Counted from the stretch's first letter, positions 9,272 through 20,258 are shown. The stretch: DNA of 64,000 bases from Vanessa cardui (GCF_905220365.1 NC_061153.1:9754001-9818000), one strand, 5' to 3'. Notes: generated by a model not told the origin, from the sequence alone. Program-made: numbers and translations.

Positions 9272-12200
9272 ACATGTTTTAACATTTTTTTTTTTTTTTT
9301 TTTTTATAGAATAGGTGGCAAACGAGCAGGAGGCTCACCTGATGGAGAGTGACTACCACCGCCCATGGACATCTGCAACACCAGGGGGCTTGCAGGTGCG
9401 TTGCCGGCCTTTGAGAAAGGAGTAGGCTCTTTTCTTGAAGGTTCCCATGTCGTATCGGTTCGGAAAAACCGCCGGCGAAAGCTGGTTCCACAGAGTGGTT
9501 GTGCGAGGCAGAAAATGTCTAAGAAATCGCGCTGTTGTGGATTTTCGGACATCAAGATGGTGCGGGTGAAACTTAGAATTTTGACGAGATGTCCGAAGGT
9601 GAAATTCAGCAGCCGGGATTAATCCGAACAATTCCTCGGAACATTCCCCGTGAAAAATTCGGTAGAAGATGCAGAGTGATCCAACATCTCTACGCAAAGC
9701 CAAAGGATCAAGGAGATCGGAAAGGGCTTGATCGTCGATAACTCGAGCCGCTCTACGTTGGATGCGGTCAAATGGAAGGAGCTGGTACTGGGGAGCACCC
9801 GCCCAGAGGTGAGAGCAGTACTCCATGTGAGGCCGAATTTGCGCCTTGTAAAGTTTTAGGCGATGGGCCGACGTGAAGTACTGTCTCGCCTTGCTGAGCA
9901 CACCGAGCTTCTTTGAAGCCAATTTGGCTTTGCCTTCCAATTGACCGCGGAACTGAACGAGGCTCGAAATATCAACGCCAAGTATTCCGATACTACCTGT
10001 AGCGGCTATCGGGATGTTCTCAAATCGTGGAGATACGACAAATGGTGTTTTTTTAGCGGTTAACGCGCAAACTTGCGTCTTTTTGGGGTTGAAATGGACT
10101 AAATTTAGCCGGCCCCAGTTCGAGACTTCGTTTAACGAAGACTCGATTTCAGACACAAGTTTGTTCCGGTTTTCTTCGACGTTTTCCCGAGAAATATTAG
10201 CGCGGCCGGTGTATAAGGTGTCAACGGTACTGTCGTCTGCATAGCAATGAATGTTCCCGATTTGCAACAAATCATTGATATGCAGAAGAAACAGAGTGGG
10301 TGATAGAACGCAGCCTTGTGGAACACCAGCATTGACGAATTTTAAGTCAGAGCATGCACCGTCGACAACGACCTTGATGCTCCGATCTGCCAAAAAGCTG
10401 GTAATCCAATTGCATAATTTCCCGGGAAGCCCATAAGAAGGAAGCTTCGAAAGAAGCGCTTTGTGCCATACACGATCGAAGGCCTTCGCTATGTCCAAGC
10501 TGGCTGCTAATGCCTCCCCCTTGCTCTCAACTGCTTCAGCCCACCTGTGAGTAAGGTAAACTAGAAGATCACCGGCTGAGCGACCCCGACGGAAACCGTA
10601 CTGGCGGTCACTAATCAGCTGATTCTCCTCTAGGTACCGCAGGAGCTGGCAGTTAATAAGGGACTCCATTATCTTGGAGAGCAAGGAGGTGATGGCTATA
10701 GGCCTATAATTGGACGGATCTGAGCGGTTGCCTTTTTTAGGGATCGGATGCACCAAAGCAGTCTTCCAGGAGTTCGGGACGACGCCTAATGCGTAGGATT
10801 GCCGGAAAAGACGCGTTAAGACCGGTGCCAACTCGGGAGCACATGTCCGTAGCACGATTGGAGGGATGCCATCGGGTCCACTCGACTTGTGAATGTCCAA
10901 GGAAAGAAGTGCTTTCCGAACTGCACTTTGCCGAAATTTAACCTCCGGCATCGTCATATCACATCGCGGGATTGATGGAGGTGACTTTCCTTGGTCATCC
11001 AGAGTCGAGTTCGACGCGAAGAGAGACCCTAAAAGATCGGCCTTCTCCTTCGCGGTATGGGCCAATGACTCACCGTCCCTGTGCAAAGATGGAAAAGAAG
11101 GCTGACAGAAATTCCCTAGGACAGCCTTAGCGAGAGACCAGAACGCACGTGTTCCTGATGGGAAGCGCACCAGTCTCTCGCCAATTCTGCCAATGTACTT
11201 CGACTTCGCCTCAGCTATCACGTTTTTGAAGGACCTAGAGGCAGAGTTATATTCCTTTCTGAATGTGCTTGTGTTTGTATCACGAGACGCCGATGCGTTA
11301 GCCCAGTCTTGGTAGCGTTCCCATTTTCGGCGTGAAGCCGTCTTACAGAGGCGACCAAACCAGGGCTGGGACTTGCCACCAATGGGCACCGCAGAATATG
11401 GAATGAAAAGTTCCATACCCTGAAGCACCACATCGGCGACAGAGTCAGCAACAACGCTCGGATCATCCATCGAGAAACAAACTCGCCCCCATGGGTAGGA
11501 TGCAAAGAAGGACCGCATCCCATCCCAATCTGCTGACTTGTAGTGCCACACGCGACGACAGCCCGCGAAACGAGGTCGTGAGTATCGTGTAACTGGCACT
11601 GTACTCCGGACGAGACAGTGGTCCGACGAGCCCAGAGGGGGATCGACGACAATCTTATAGCCGTCCGGATGCGAAGTCAGCAGAAGGTCCAACAGGGAAG
11701 GTGTATGATCCTCCACGTCCGGTATTCGCGTTGGCGAGGTGACCAGTTGTGTCAAATCATAAGCCAAAGCGAAGTCGAGAACAGATCTACCCGCATGATC
11801 AGTGGTGCGTGATCCAAGCCACTCTGTATGATGAGCATTGAAATCGCCCAGAATAATGATCTCTGCGGATGGAGTCTGCTGCAGCACGGAATCTGTAGCC
11901 AATTGGACGTGCTCAACAAGTCGGTCGGTTTCGGCATTACCGCTATGGGACCTATAAAGGCACGCGTAGATTCGCGGATGGTCGTCGCAGTCTACGCGCA
12001 GCCAGATAATCGATAGGTCCTGCCCTTCAAGGCTGCCGAGGCGTCGAGAGCAGATATCATCTCTGACGTAAACGCACACCCCAGCTCGTGGCACAAAAGT
12101 ATGCTCCAATTTGTACCCGGGGTAAGAGAGAAAAGACGTATCGGCAGGAGAAGATATCTGGGTCTCGGTTAGAAAGAGCAAGGCCGGCTTCGCCGTCTCA

Positions 12201-12669
12201 AGGTGAAAGTGAACGGCATTCAAGTTGGAGTTGAGTCCCCTTATGTTGCAGAAGTCCACAGCGAGTGTGGTAGGGGTTGCCTTATGGTGCCTGCTCCGCT
12301 TGCCCCGAACAGTGGCGAGCGCAAAATTGCCCCCCCCAGAATTCGGAGGGCAGCCTGGGCATCCCTGCTCAGGCGGTGTACGTCCTGAGCATGGATGCCC
12401 AGAGAGGGATTCTCCATCGCAGTCGCTGATGGTACCCTCCTGGGGTAATGTCACCAAATTCTGCACAACCATGTTTAGGGGGGAGAGGGATCGGGCCTCC
12501 GGAACTCTCACTTACCGGACGAAACGCGGTAGCATAGCTACCACTTCACGCCGATTTTAAGTGAGAGAGTGGTACTTCCCCGGGCGTGCCGGCCCATTCG
12601 ACTGCAACCGAGAGGTATGCAGTGTGGCACTACCACTTGCAATGATTTGTTTGTTTGACATGTTTAAAC
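9272..12669 (-). mobile_element. APE-type LINE with poly(A) tail, apparently full length
   Basis: A run of T at 9286-9305 is the poly(A) tail on the minus strand. The 3' UTR carries the GCAGGAGGCTCACCTGATGG block that is very common in lepidopteran genomes. The 5' end, near 12657, matches the end of a second copy at 59429-60560 up to CCACTTG. Flanking 12-mers at 9272-9283 (ACATGTTTTAAC) and 12658-12669 (ACATGTTTAAAC) agree at 11 of 12 positions and are probably the target-site duplication. There is no separate ORF1. I did not assign the clade. Confidence 0.85.
9353..12511 (-). CDS. LINE endonuclease-reverse transcriptase, intact 1052-codon ORF
   Basis: The frame is uninterrupted. An APE-type endonuclease occupies roughly residues 85-310: FCNIRGL, LFLTETQISS, ILGDFNAHHTEW, LLDLLLTS and SSDHCLV, so the usual N, E, D and H positions are all present. 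The RT follows with SSGPDGIPP, YRPIAITSLLSKIMES, ASLDIAKAFDRVWH, NAGVPQGCVLSPTLF and catalytic YADD at residues 757-760. The C-terminal thumb region ends ATTLWNQLSP-like (TTLWNQLSPAVFPNRYD). A first ATG giving MRVPEARS is assumed; a second Met 14 codons on is equally possible. All core catalytic residues are kept, so activity is conceivable. No RNase H or zinc knuckle was seen. Confidence 0.92.
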   Translation of the reverse strand: MRVPEARSLSPLNMVVQNLVTLPQEGTISDCDGESLSGHPCSGRTPPEQGCPGCPPNSGGGNFALATVRGKRSRHHKATPTTLAVDFCNIRGLNSNLNAVHFHLETAKPALLFLTETQISSPADTSFLSYPGYKLEHTFVPRAGVCVYVRDDICSRRLGSLEGQDLSIIWLRVDCDDHPRIYACLYRSHSGNAETDRLVEHVQLATDSVLQQTPSAEIIILGDFNAHHTEWLGSRTTDHAGRSVLDFALAYDLTQLVTSPTRIPDVEDHTPSLLDLLLTSHPDGYKIVVDPPLGSSDHCLVRSTVPVTRYSRPRFAGCRRVWHYKSADWDGMRSFFASYPWGRVCFSMDDPSVVADSVADVVLQGMELFIPYSAVPIGGKSQPWFGRLCKTASRRKWERYQDWANASASRDTNTSTFRKEYNSASRSFKNVIAEAKSKYIGRIGERLVRFPSGTRAFWSLAKAVLGNFCQPSFPSLHRDGESLAHTAKEKADLLGSLFASNSTLDDQGKSPPSIPRCDMTMPEVKFRQSAVRKALLSLDIHKSSGPDGIPPIVLRTCAPELAPVLTRLFRQSYALGVVPNSWKTALVHPIPKKGNRSDPSNYRPIAITSLLSKIMESLINCQLLRYLEENQLISDRQYGFRRGRSAGDLLVYLTHRWAEAVESKGEALAASLDIAKAFDRVWHKALLSKLPSYGLPGKLCNWITSFLADRSIKVVVDGACSDLKFVNAGVPQGCVLSPTLFLLHINDLLQIGNIHCYADDSTVDTLYTGRANISRENVEENRNKLVSEIESSLNEVSNWGRLNLVHFNPKKTQVCALTAKKTPFVVSPRFENIPIAATGSIGILGVDISSLVQFRGQLEGKAKLASKKLGVLSKARQYFTSAHRLKLYKAQIRPHMEYCSHLWAGAPQYQLLPFDRIQRRAARVIDDQALSDLLDPLALRRDVGSLCIFYRIFHGECSEELFGLIPAAEFHLRTSRQNSKFHPHHLDVRKSTTARFLRHFLPRTTTLWNQLSPAVFPNRYDMGTFKKRAYSFLKGRQRTCKPPGVADVHGRW

Positions 12670-13095
12670 GATTTTGAAATTTTTCTCAACGTCATTATCC
12701 TGAATTCGAAGTATGAGGAAAATGATACACGTTGAGAAGAATGACGATGTGTGTAATGGATAATGATTAATGTTGAGAACAATGACAAAGTAGTTAAATT
12801 ATAGCGAAAAAAAGTTTTATGGTGGGGGTTCCTGGAATCGAATAATTAATACTATATTGGAGCTCAAGTATTATATATTAATAATTGAAACCAAACGTCA
12901 TACCTTTGAAGTAGGACGTTTCTTGCATATAGGTATTTGAAAAAATCAGTGTTATTATACACTACGTACGAAAGTGGTTATTACAAGGCACGGCAAATTG
13001 TTTTGTATTTAAAGAATTAACAGATGATTATGTGAATGTTCTCGTTATAAATAAGGAAAAATGATGCATGGAATCCATACCAAAATAAATAAATA
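12670..13095. other. Unassigned AT-rich stretch
   Basis: No coding frame. Around 12686-12790 there are imperfect repeats of a GTTGAGAA-AATGAC motif. I see nothing else that can be named. Confidence 0.5.
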
Positions 13096-14560
13096 AAAAT
13101 TTTAACAAAAAGAAAAACCGACTTCAAACAAAACCCCATTTTAAAACAAATAAAAATGTACTAAAAAGCAATAAAAATAATTGCATATTTAACATATTTT
13201 TTAGGGTCCTCCTAGGTAAAATGAAATGAAAAATATTAGACTACTTAAAAGTCGATTTACGATTATATAACGTAGTTATAGTTATTGTTATATTTGGAGC
13301 CGGTGTCAGCCACGGGCACACGCCTCACCAATCAAAAGAAAGAAGCGATACGAGCCCCTTGATTGACCCAGTACATTATTGTATAAAAGGTAATTTGTAA
13401 AAAACATATTTCTTAAAGTATTCTCGTATTGTTTTTTGATAGATATACTATAGGGTTTTCTTGGCTGTATTATATAATGTAGTTATAATTTAGCATAGAT
13501 TTAGGATAGATTAAGCGTTGCGTTTATATGAGTCAGAAACTACTTCGAGGACAATTTCAAAAGAAACTTGCGAATAAAGCAAAAATAGACTTTCGAAAAT
13601 GCGGCTTTAATACGTCATGCGGCATAAACTACAAGGCCTCGAAAGATCTGTAATTGACCTCAGCAAAAAAACTTTGAAAAAGAGCTAATATATGTCGTAC
13701 ATCACATGACGTCACATCAAATACACAAAACTTGATTAAAGATGGTAAAAAATTCTGCCCCATATCGCACCCTAACTGTGAGCCCTATTCGAGTTCCATC
13801 ACTACATAGTATAAAACAAAGTCGCTTTCTCTGTCCCTATATCTTTAAATCTACGCAACGGATTTTGATGCGGTTTTTTTTAACAGATAGTGTGATTCAA
13901 GGGGAAGGTTTGTGTATATAATACATGAACAATATAGTAAAGAAACACTGATAATTTTAGAAGTTTGCGATATGATGTCGTAAATAAACAAATTCTGTAG
14001 TATATTTAGTATCAGTATTGCACCCGTGCGAAGTCGGGGTGGGTAGCTAGTTGATCATAATATTCGACTATGATAATTACATAAACATAACCACATTACG
14101 GAAGGTGACTCAAATATCCACATAACCTATACATAAAAGATTCGACCGAGTATCGCTAATGTGCTCCTCAGAATTGTTCCGTTCCCTTCCGTTCCGTTAC
14201 TTTGTCGTGGATCCTATGCTCAGAACCTTACCAAACTTTCACCAAACTACCCTTGAAGAATATATTTTATAATAAAAAAAGAATTATCAAAATTGGTTAA
14301 CGTGATTTTTAGTTATTCACCTATGTGTCGCGCATATACATAATGCAAATTTAAGACTTATGTCGTTTTCATACGGATACCATCATCGGAAAAAAATAAA
14401 ATTAAAATGGGACCCCACGGGAAGCACTACCTTTCAAACAAAAAAAAAAATTATCAAAATCGGTCAACCCAGTGAAAAGTTATGAGGTAACAAACATAAA
14501 AAAAAAACAGACGAATTGATAACCTCCTCCTTTTTGAAGTCGGTTGAAAAAGAAGCTTTC
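13096..14560 (+). repeat. Left inverted arm
   Basis: The arm opens with AAAATTTTAACAAAAAG and AACCGACTTCAAAC, and closes with CTCCTCCTTTTTGAAGTCGG. These opposing CCGACTTC ends look like short terminal inverted repeats of the arm itself. Inside are a segment shared with the foldback unit near 18.5-19.1 kb (13096-13470), a Helitron, and the conserved block GGGACCCCACGGGAAGCAC. It has no coding frame. The repeat family with GGAGGAGGTTATCAATTCG is, from general familiarity, widespread in Lepidoptera. Confidence 0.75.
13795..14050 (+). mobile_element. Short non-autonomous Helitron
   Basis: It begins TCCATCACTACATAG, ends in GCTAG followed by T, and has a CCCG/CGGG hairpin (14023-14026 with 14035-14038) about 12 bases before the end. 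That combination (5' TC, 3' hairpin, CTAG before T) is the Helitron signature. It has no ORF. An equally long copy sits at the mirror position in the right arm. The base before the TC is T and not the usual A. Confidence 0.75.
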
Positions 14561-14900
14561 TTCCAGTTTGATCCTAAGTCCTATACTTAGAATTAGACAG
14601 GAAGACTAGTGTAGACTTTTAAGACATGTTTGTCATTCGTGTAGCAGTATGAAGAAGTTTTTGTTGTAGACCATAAATGTTTTGCTTATTATTTCAGGTT
14701 ATAAGTTAATTTTAAATAGCGTGTGATCAAGAAAAAATAAAGTTTGATGATGCTGATAAATACATCTTCTATAATCGTCAGAACCGTTAAAAGCCTAACA
14801 GAACTTTGAGATTGATTTTTTGATTTTGACCTTGCAAAGAAGTTTCGTAAAATAGTATTATTTGTTAACTCCTAATTTTAGTAAAGTTACGAGTTTGAAG

Positions 14901-17071
14901 ATGCCACCTAAATCCAAAAAAGCTAAAGAAGAAAGACTAGCTAAACAAAGGTTATGCCAAAGACGGTGGTACGCAGAAATAAAAAATGACCCTCAATTGC
15001 TAGCCTTAGAAGAAAAAGCCTAAAGAAAAAAGGAGACAAAAATATTTAAAAGAGAAAGTAGAAAAAAAGACGGAAAAAGCTCTCGTTCCATTAAAGAGCA
15101 ACGCAAGAAGTGGAAGGAAAATTCTAAAAGGTATTTATAATATGTAGCTTATCCTATTTAAATATGTTATTTTGTACATCTTTCTGTTTATTTGATAAAA
15201 ACAAAGAAAGACAGCAATTTTTAAATTGACACAATTATGTTTAGGCCTTTAAATCGTTATATTTTTTGGTGCAGGTATAGGCAAAGAAAAAAATAAAGTA
15301 CAAATTCAGTATTTGAAGCAGTTCAAATAAAAGCAGTAGACTACATTCAAGATGCCAGTAATATTGCTGAAAACTGTGTTAATCAAGAAGATCCTTTACA
15401 AGTAAATAGTGCAGTAGTTCAAGCAGCAGTGAAAAAAACAAAATATGAAGAATATAAGAAAAGAAAAATGCTTTTAAGGGTAGTTGCAACGTATAAGTAA
15501 AGAGAAAAGGTACAAGCTAAAAAGATACAAAGACTGCAGAAGTTACTCAAAGACGCCCGACAGATGAATAAAATTGAGTACTTTGGTTCAGAGATAAATG
15601 CAAGTACAAGTGGTGTAACTTCAAATAACAGCAACGAAAAAGAAATTGGTGTAGCCACCAGCAATAAACACTCTGTAATTGACACTATTAAAAACTTTTA
15701 CTTGCAAGATGCAAATAGCGTTCTCTGTGCAGGTAAGAAACAATATTTAACAAAAAATAAGGCCCAAATGCAAAAACGTTGCTCATGTTTACCATTAAAA
15801 GACTTACACTAGAAATTTTTAACTGAGACAAAGATTAGAGTAAGTTACTCGTTTTTTTGTAAATTGCGACCTTTTTGGGTTACTTTTCCTAAAAAATCTA
15901 ATAGAGAGACTTGTTAATGTCAAATTCATGAAAACATGAAATTATTGATTGAAGCTTTGTATAAGGCATCAATTATACGTGAAAAAACACATGATCAGGT
16001 CCTCTCTAAACCTTGCTGTGATTCGAGAAATATCGCCTGTTTGAAAAGATATTGTGATGCCTGCAAAATGAATTGTCTTGAATATTACTTGGATGCTGGG
16101 AACAACACTGTATGTACCTATTATGAATGGAAAAAAGAAAATAAAGAAGTTCTTCTTAAAAATGGAAGAAAGAAAAAACAAACAATAACAAAAAACAACA
16201 AAATTACTTTAAGTACTTCCGATGTTATTATAAAATTTGAAAATGATTTACAGAAATTTTGTGATCATACCGTCAAAATTTTAAGTCAGTACAACGCAAT
16301 TAAGAATTTGAAAGAAAACCTAAATATACATAGGGCTTGTATACATATAGATTTTTCGAAAAATTATTCCTTGAAGTACGGATCGGAAGTACAGTCATTC
16401 CATTTTGGGGCCAGCAGGCAACAGTTGTCTTTACACACAGCTGTTATATACACTCATAGCTTTAGTACATGACAAATTACTCCGAAATCGATGTGCACAA
16501 TAAGTGATTGTATACGTCATGATGCTGCAGCCGTGTGGGCCCATTTGATACCTTTGATACGAGAGTCAATCAGTCTGAACCCCTTTATTGATACCATCCA
16601 TTTTTGTCAGACTCACCATCTTCACAATACAGAAATAAGTACATATTTTATTTGATTACTCAACTTTGTAAAGACTTCTCACAACTTAAAAGAATAACAT
16701 GGAATTATTCAGAAGCAGGACACGGAAAAGGTGCTCCTGGTGGTGTTGGAGCGACTCTTAAAAGAACTGCGGATCGAATGGTTGCATTTGGAAAAAATGT
16801 AGGCACGTTTGAGCAATTTTACGCTTTAATTAAAAAATATACAGATAATAACAATTTAAACGTCATTGTTAAAAATGTAGGCCAAGAAGAAATCTTATTT
16901 AGGGACAGTTTATTTCCAAAACAAATAAAACCATTTAGGGGCACCTTTTCCGTGTATCAAGTTCTCTGGGAGGAATTCGCAAGTAGAACGACAGTACGCA
17001 AAATGAGTGGTTTTGATTGTGACCAGACCAGTCAATATTCGACACATCCTCAACAAGCCTGTCAAAGTTAA
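14901..17071 (+). pseudogene. Transposase-like protein, superfamily not identified
   Basis: Fragments in order appear to form one protein. It starts MPPKSKKAKEERLAKQRLC at 14901 with a lysine/arginine-rich region; a candidate intron follows (GT near 15132, polypyrimidine-TGCAG near 15275). A second basic region, a Cys-rich part (CCDSRNIACLKRYCDACK at about 16013-16066), and then three acidic motifs come next: ACIHIDFSKNY, SDSPSSQYRNK and SEAGHGKGAPGG. Their spacing and context suggest a D-D-E nuclease core, but this is inference. Damage includes stops at 15021, near 15500, 15810 and 16470, and a frameshift near 16600. I recognise the motif set as a recurring arthropod family but cannot name it with confidence. 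Confidence 0.6.
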
Positions 17072-17338
17072 CCCTACAAAAATTACGCTTCATAACAATT
17101 CTACGTTTAGGTTTAGGAGGTCGTAGTTTGTAAGACAAGAAAAGAAGGTCATGATAGGAATTGGCAGTAGCAGCAAATTGACCGAATTTTTCGACGTGAG
17201 TATTAGAAGAGACTTCTCGATTTAATTCTTAATCGAGAAGAGAAGGTAAGCAGTTAGGAAATGTGTGAGTCGCAGACAGTGGCAATATGTGCAAATCAGC
17301 TGCTTGTACAATAGAAGTAAAGTGAGAAGTTCGAGAGT

Positions 17339-17381
17339 CATTTTCAACCGACTTCCAAAAGGAGGAGGTTATCAATTCGTC

Positions 17382-17434
<53 letters not shown>

Positions 17435-19068
17435 GTTACCTCATAACTTTTCACTGGGTGGACCGATTTTGATAATTTTTTTTTTGTTTGAAAGTTAGTG
17501 CTTCCCGTGGGGTCCCATTTTTTTTATTTTTTTTTCCGATGATGGTATCCATGTGAAAACGACATAAGTCTTAAATTTGCATTACGTGTATGCGCGACAA
17601 ATAGGTGAATAACTGAAAATCACGTTAACGTATTTTGATAATTCTTTTTTTATTATAAAATATATACTTCAAGGGTAATTTGGTGAAAGTTTGGTAAGGT
17701 TCTGAGCACAGGATCCATGATAAAGTAACGGAACGGAAGGGAACGGAACAATTCTGAGGAGCACGTTAGCGATACTCGGTCGAATCTTTTATTTATAGGT
17801 TATTTGGATATTTGAGTCACCTTCCGTAATGTGGTTATGTTTATGTAATTATCATAGTCGAATATTATAATCAACTAGCTACCCACCCCGGCTTCGCACG
17901 GGTGCAATACTGATACTAAATATACTACAGAATTTGTTTATATACGACATCACATCGCAAACTTCTAAAATGATCAGTGTTTCTTTACTATATTGTTCAT
18001 GTATTATATACACAAACCTTCGCCTTGAATCACACTATATTTTAAAAAAAACCGCATCAAAATCCGTTGCGTAGATTTAAAGATATAGGGACAGAGAAAG
18101 CGACTTTGTTTTATACTATGTAGTGATGGAACTCCTATGCGGCTCGCAGTTAGGGTGCGATATGGGGCAGAATTTCTTACTATCTTTAATCAAATTTTGT
18201 GTATGTGATGTGATGTCATATGATGTACGAAATATAGTTGGTCTTTTTCAAAGTTTTTTTGCTGAGTTCGATTACAGCTCTTTCGAGGGATCCTTGTAGT
18301 TAACGCCGCGTGACGTATTAAATCCGCATTTTCGAAAGTCTATTTTTGCTTTATTCGCAAGTTTCCTTTGAAATTGTCCTCGAAGTGTTTTCTGACTCAT
18401 ATAAACGGAACGCTTAATCTATCCGTATTAAAAAAAAATAGTTAGTCAACATCAGCTTCACTTAAAATCAAAAAATAAATAAAATTTTAACAAAAAGAAA
18501 AACCGACTTCAAACAAAACACTATTTTAAAACAAATGAATATGCACGAAAAAGTTATAAAAATAATTGCGTATTCAACATATTTTTTAGAGTCTTCCTAA
18601 GTTAAATGAAATGAAAAATATTAGACTACTTAAAAGTCGATTAACGATTATATCATGTAGTTATAATTATTGTTATATTTGGAGTCGGTGTCAGCCAACC
18701 CTATACTATATCTATCAAAAAACAATACGAGAATACTTTAAGAAATATGTTTCTTAGAAATTACCTTTTACACAATAATATTCTGGATCAATCAAGGGGC
18801 TCGTATCTCTTCTTTCTTTTGATTGTTGGGGCAAGGGCACCGTGGCTGACACCGGCTCCAAATATACCAATAACTATAACTACATGATATAATCGTTAAT
18901 CGACTTTTAAGTAGTCTAATATTTTTCATTTCATTTAACTTAGGAAGACTCTAAAAAATATGTTGAATACGCAATTATTTTTATTACTTTTTCGTGCATA
19001 TTCATTTGTTTTAAAATAGTGTTTTATTTGAAGTCGGTTTTTCTTTTTGTTAAAATTTTATTTATTAA
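17339..19068 (-). repeat. Right inverted arm
   Basis: It is the reverse complement of the left arm: the GGAGGAGG edge is at the inner side, followed by a long poly(T) run at 17388-17428, the GGGGTCCCAT block, a Helitron, and the AACCGACTTC outer edge. It is longer than the left arm because an additional copy of the outer segment (18481-18700) makes a foldback. Scattered substitutions separate the arms, so they are not a recent perfect duplication. Confidence 0.75.
17875..18130 (-). mobile_element. Short non-autonomous Helitron, mirror copy
   Basis: On the minus strand it runs from TCCATCACTACATAG to GCTAG and T with the CCCG/CGGG hairpin. It has the same 256-bp length as the left-arm copy and the same arm sequence on both sides. 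One insertion that was later duplicated with the arm is more likely than two independent insertions. Confidence 0.75.
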
Positions 19069-19069
19069 G
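18481..19069. repeat. Foldback unit with about 215-bp inverted ends
   Basis: 18481-18700 and its reverse complement at about 18848-19069 are nearly identical. They flank a core of about 150 bp. The core, in reverse orientation, is also found at about 13310-13460 in the left arm. The single strand could fold into a long hairpin. No ORF is present. Confidence 0.75.
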
Positions 19070-19657
19070 AAGACAAGTATTAAAATCGCCCATTATTATT
19101 TTATGTAAATATAGAGGAGCAAATTTTTCTAAAAGGTGTTCAAATGACATGAAATAATCGATGGTAAGGCTAGGATTATAGTAAACGCCGAGAAGAAGCT
19201 TGGTGTTGGAAAAAAGGACCTCAATAAAAAGATTTTCTGCTCCGGGGCTATTTTGGTGCTGCGATAAATCAATTAAAGTAAAATGTATGTGCGATCGCAA
19301 GTAAATGGTAATACCTCCTCCCGAACGACCTAAGCGGTCATTCCGAATCAAACGAAAACCTGGTAAGCTGTATGATGTCGAAGGGTGACATGATTTCAGC
19401 CAGGATTCTGAAATCAAAATAGCATGCAAATTATTATTTTGGAACGAAGTCAGCATATCCGAAAAATGGGCGGGAACACTCTGAGCATTAATGTGAACCA
19501 CGTTAAAAAGCTTAGAAGCAGCGCTAAAATGTGCGTCTAATTCATTACTAAGTGAGGGTAGACTAAGAAAACTGTCATTGCTATCTGTTTCACTACAAGG
19601 AACAGAACAAGATGTATCCGACGAATCATCATCGTTCTGACTCATACTATAAATCAA
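19058..19657 (-). pseudogene. LINE ORF, N-terminal endonuclease part only
   Basis: The start is acidic and Ser-rich (MSQNDDDSSDTSCS), as in the 973-codon LINE. Endonuclease motifs follow: VVHINAQSVPAHFSD, ISESWLK, LIRNDRLGRSGGGITIYLRS and IMGDFNTCLL. The coding match stops at about 19069 where the inverted arm begins, so the last few codons before the stop are not LINE. RT is absent. Confidence 0.82.
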
Positions 19658-20258
19658 AAAATAAAATTTACAAAATATAAATAAATAAATAAAAAATAGA
19701 TTTATAATGTGGGTGAATGTATAATAGATAAAATACTATATAATTTAAAAATGTATATTAATAAAATAATAATACTAATAATAAAAACAAAACAACTTAA
19801 GCTCAATTCACATTCCCGCCAGCCACAAGAAGATAACCAAAGCCACAATGATACCAGCCAAAAAAAAAGAAAGCATTAAAAGAAAAAAGAAAGTAGGAAT
19901 AAGTAAAAATAAAATATTCAAAGTACTAGTAAAAACCAACAAAAAATTCGCAAATAAAAATACTTAGTACTTTACCCGTAAGAATCAACAATATAACCAA
20001 ACATAGATAAATTAACATTTTAAAAACAACATTAAAAAAATAGTAATAATAGTAATAGTTAAAAAAAAAGTAAATCTTTTTCAAGTTTATAAAAAAAAAA
20101 TGAATCAATAGTCTGTGAAAGCCTAATTCCTCTGTCATTCGATGGAATTAAAACATCAATAATAATATATAGTATTAAGTATAACCACAAAAACATTACA
20201 ATAATACTGAGCTAAGTGCATAAAAAAGCAAAATAACTAATAATAATGAATAATATAT
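19069..20258 (-). mobile_element. 5' part of a CR1/Jockey-like LINE
   Basis: The start of an ORF (see next entry) is preceded on the minus strand by an AT-rich leader with a GGCTGGCGGGAATG block near 19808-19825. A GCTGGCGGGA block also occurs in the 5' UTR of the LINE at 37158-41342 (near 37880). The 3' part is cut off by the outer edge of the right inverted arm. The 5' limit next to the LTR-like repeat at 20259 is uncertain. Confidence 0.65.

Larger units (their letters stand above)
13096..19068. mobile_element. Composite with long inverted arms around a transposase-like pseudogene
   Basis: The left arm (about 13096-14560) reappears in reverse complement as the right arm (about 17339-19068). 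All four arm edges, and one extra internal point, carry an AACCGACTTC core: 13116, 14545 (reverse), 17346, 18501 and 19039 (reverse). The 2.8 kb between the arms contains a broken gene for a protein with D, D, E-like motifs. Two readings fit: one DNA transposon with very long terminal inverted repeats, or two oppositely oriented copies of a non-autonomous element that happen to flank a transposase relic. The right outer edge cuts a LINE in its endonuclease domain, but the other half of that LINE is not at the left edge. Confidence 0.65.

Noticed and set aside
9365..12560. Plus-strand ORFs over the minus LINE
   Set aside because: They are shadows of the 1052-codon minus-strand ORF.
17265..17498. 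ORF with a long Phe run
   Set aside because: The Phe run is the poly(T) tract of the right inverted arm.
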